Under the pieces are notes generated by a model that saw nothing but the letters and a program-made list of their open reading frames with translations, was not told the origin of the DNA and made no database searches. From Phycisphaerales bacterium (GTDB lineage Bacteria > Planctomycetota > Phycisphaerae > Phycisphaerales > SM1A02), in the NCBI GenBank assembly GCA_022447165.1, contig JAKVBR010000085.1, positions 1 to 7,177 of the forward strand: 7,177 nucleotides of DNA, in the 5' to 3' direction. Positions 6,133 through 7,177 of this stretch are shown piece by piece (position 1 is the first letter of the stretch; every line of letters starts with the position of its first letter). The translations under genes and the position numbers were made by a program.

Positions 6133-6423
6133 ATGTCATTTGAACCAACACAATTTGATCCTAGTGGATTCCCATTCGATTCAACAGATTTTGCAATGAC
6201 AACTACAAGTTCAGCGACTGTGTTGCCAGCACCAATGCCAACCATGGACTGGGAAGACGATGACGAGGATGACGGTGAAGAAGAAAGCACTCCTGCTGAA
6301 ATCGACCCTGACTTAGAAGATGAAGAATCACCCGCAGAAGAAGATGAGTTTGGTGAAGATGTTGAAGAAGATGATGACGACGATGAGTTTGAGCAATACA
6401 TGCTCGGGGATGACGACGATTAA
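6133..6423 (+). CDS. Extremely acidic small protein of unknown function
   Basis: The product is 96 residues, and I do not recognise a family. Residues 1-38 are mixed and Pro/Thr/Phe-rich (MSFEPTQFDPSGFPFDSTDF at the start). From residue 39 to the end the chain is dominated by Asp and Glu, with runs such as EDDDEDDGEEE and a DDDD C-terminus. In all, 41 of 96 residues are acidic and there is no Lys, Arg, His, Cys or Asn, so it is probably disordered and strongly anionic. There is no signal peptide or membrane segment. Evidence for a real gene is the GGAG site, a plausible promoter, and an uninterrupted frame whose composition makes sense only in this frame. It is the only plus-strand gene, divergent from the pilus-side genes and convergent with lpxA, sharing stop-codon bases with it. 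Possible roles include a nucleic-acid-mimic, metal-binding or chaperone-like tail; all are speculation. The acidic region is low-complexity, so similarity searches will be unreliable. Confidence 0.65.
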   Translation: MSFEPTQFDPSGFPFDSTDFAMTTTSSATVLPAPMPTMDWEDDDEDDGEEESTPAEIDPDLEDEESPAEEDEFGEDVEEDDDDDEFEQYMLGDDDD

Positions 6424-7175
6424 GTCGACACTTGAGCCGATTGACTACTCGCGCTTTTTTCATTTGAACGCCCATGTTTTCCGGACGCAGAGAGTTTCAT
6501 AGCGTCACATAAACACTGCACACATTCAAACTCTCGATACGATTCACTGAGCAATTGGATTCGTTCGTCGAATGAACTTCCATTCTCTTTAAAGATGCGT
6601 TTAAAACCATCTTTGATGGCATCAATCTCCGCGTCTGAATAACCCCGTCTTGACATTGCAACAACGTTAACTGCTCTTGCTTCAGCAGGAGTGCCTTCGA
6701 CAATCATATAAGGCGGAACATCTTTCGTGATGCGAGCAAGTCCTCCGACATATGCACATCGGCCAACTCTTGAGAATTGATTGATCCCTGCACCACCACC
6801 AATCGTCGCGCAATCATCGATGTTAATGTGTCCTGCAAGCATGACTTGATTTGCAATAACGATGTCATTGCCAAGAATACAATCATGCGCGACATGGGTT
6901 CCAACCATAAGCAAGTTTCGATTACCAACAGTAGTCGTACCACCGCCCTGCCCTGTACCACGATGAATGGTGACATGCTCGCGAATTTCGTTGTCATCGC
7001 CAATCGTTAACGTTGTTTCTTCACCGGCGTACTTTTTATCTTGGGGATCACCACCAATCACTGTGTAAGGGAAGATTTTGTTTCCGCTTCCCATGCTTGT
7101 ATTGCACTGAACAGTGACATGGTTGAGCAGCGTTGTACCAGCCCCAATGACAACATCTTTCCCGATGACGCAGTA
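6420..7175 (-). CDS. lpxA: Acyl-ACP--UDP-N-acetylglucosamine O-acyltransferase LpxA, 5' end missing
   Basis: This is the C-terminal 251 residues of a left-handed beta-helix acyltransferase; the start lies beyond the right edge. LpxA moves a 3-hydroxyacyl chain from acyl carrier protein to the 3-OH of UDP-GlcNAc, the first step of lipid A synthesis, as a cytoplasmic trimer. Hexapeptide-repeat turns run through the first ~165 residues. LpxA hallmarks are FPYTVIGGDPQDKKYAGEET, REHVTIHRGT, HVAHDC (the second His, codon 6885-6887, equals the catalytic His125 of E. coli), LAGH (His144), and DVPPYMI followed by NVVAMSRRGYS. The position matching E. coli His160 (HQF) is Asn here (INQF, codon 6780-6782). 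The YVGG sequence keeps Gly at the acyl-chain ruler site (E. coli Gly173). The last ~25 residues are a polar, Ser-rich tail after the usual helical domain. The TAA stop shares TTAA with the stop of the convergent acidic-protein gene. Confidence 0.92.
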   Translation of the reverse strand, partial: YCVIGKDVVIGAGTTLLNHVTVQCNTSMGSGNKIFPYTVIGGDPQDKKYAGEETTLTIGDDNEIREHVTIHRGTGQGGGTTTVGNRNLLMVGTHVAHDCILGNDIVIANQVMLAGHINIDDCATIGGGAGINQFSRVGRCAYVGGLARITKDVPPYMIVEGTPAEARAVNVVAMSRRGYSDAEIDAIKDGFKRIFKENGSSFDERIQLLSESYREFECVQCLCDAMKLSASGKHGRSNEKSASSQSAQVST

Positions 7176-7177
7176 TG

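Noticed and set aside
6087..6401. Minus-strand open frame rich in poly-Ser, opposite the acidic gene
   Set aside because: The Ser runs are the reverse complement of Asp/Glu codons (GAN). There is no Shine-Dalgarno before its ATG, and the plus-strand frame has a better start and promoter.
6449..6464. T-run after the acidic gene, considered as a terminator
   Set aside because: No convincing GC-rich hairpin precedes the six T residues, and the stretch is lpxA coding sequence on the other strand.

Overview
The window is a bacterial chromosome segment of moderate GC. It holds most of a type IV pilus / type II secretion-like gene cluster on the minus strand, flanked by the 3' part of an lpxA gene. 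The best guess at source is a Planctomycetota lineage, possibly Phycisphaerae-like. That guess rests on an lpxA-bearing, Gram-negative-type envelope and on a very large pilin-like protein with dockerin/EF-hand-like Asp loops. It is an inference: no rRNA or strong phylogenetic marker is present.

Layout, read leftward along the minus strand from the right edge. (1) 6420-7175: C-terminal ~250 residues of LpxA (UDP-GlcNAc O-acyltransferase), start outside the window. (2) 6133-6423, plus strand: a 96-residue protein with 41 Asp/Glu and no Lys, Arg or His. It is convergent with lpxA and the two stop codons interlock in a shared TTAA. (3) 5955-6132: AT-rich divergent intergenic region with candidate promoters in both directions and a perfect 12-bp palindrome. 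(4) 5517-5954: small multi-pass membrane protein resembling DUF5658. (5) 5017-5469: putative lipoprotein with a LEA14/WHy-like domain. (6) 3863-4912: PilT-type hexameric ATPase. (7) 2623-3852: PilC/GspF inner-membrane platform protein. (8) 2114-2626: minor prepilin with a canonical class III cleavage site. (9) <1-2132: a pilin-like protein of at least 710 residues that resembles PilX/GspK tip pseudopilins and runs off the left edge.

Genes 6-9 form a tight module. pilT and pilC are 10 bp apart, and pilC/prepilin meet in an ATGA overlap. The prepilin and the large gene overlap too: by 4 bp in an ATGA if the large protein starts at its second Met, or by 19 bp if it starts at the upstream ATG with a good Shine-Dalgarno. 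The likely picture is an ATPase and platform protein that move a pilus or pseudopilus carrying a large, calcium-loop-rich tip protein. The two upstream envelope genes (DUF5658-like, LEA-like lipoprotein) share strand with the module, but a functional link is only suggested by position. No pilB/gspE extension ATPase, secretin or prepilin peptidase is in the window.

No tRNA, rRNA, CRISPR array, insertion sequence or phage gene was seen. No stretch above 300 bases lacks a gene. The most unusual items are the giant tip-pilin-like protein, the wholly non-basic acidic protein, and the His-to-Asn change in LpxA.
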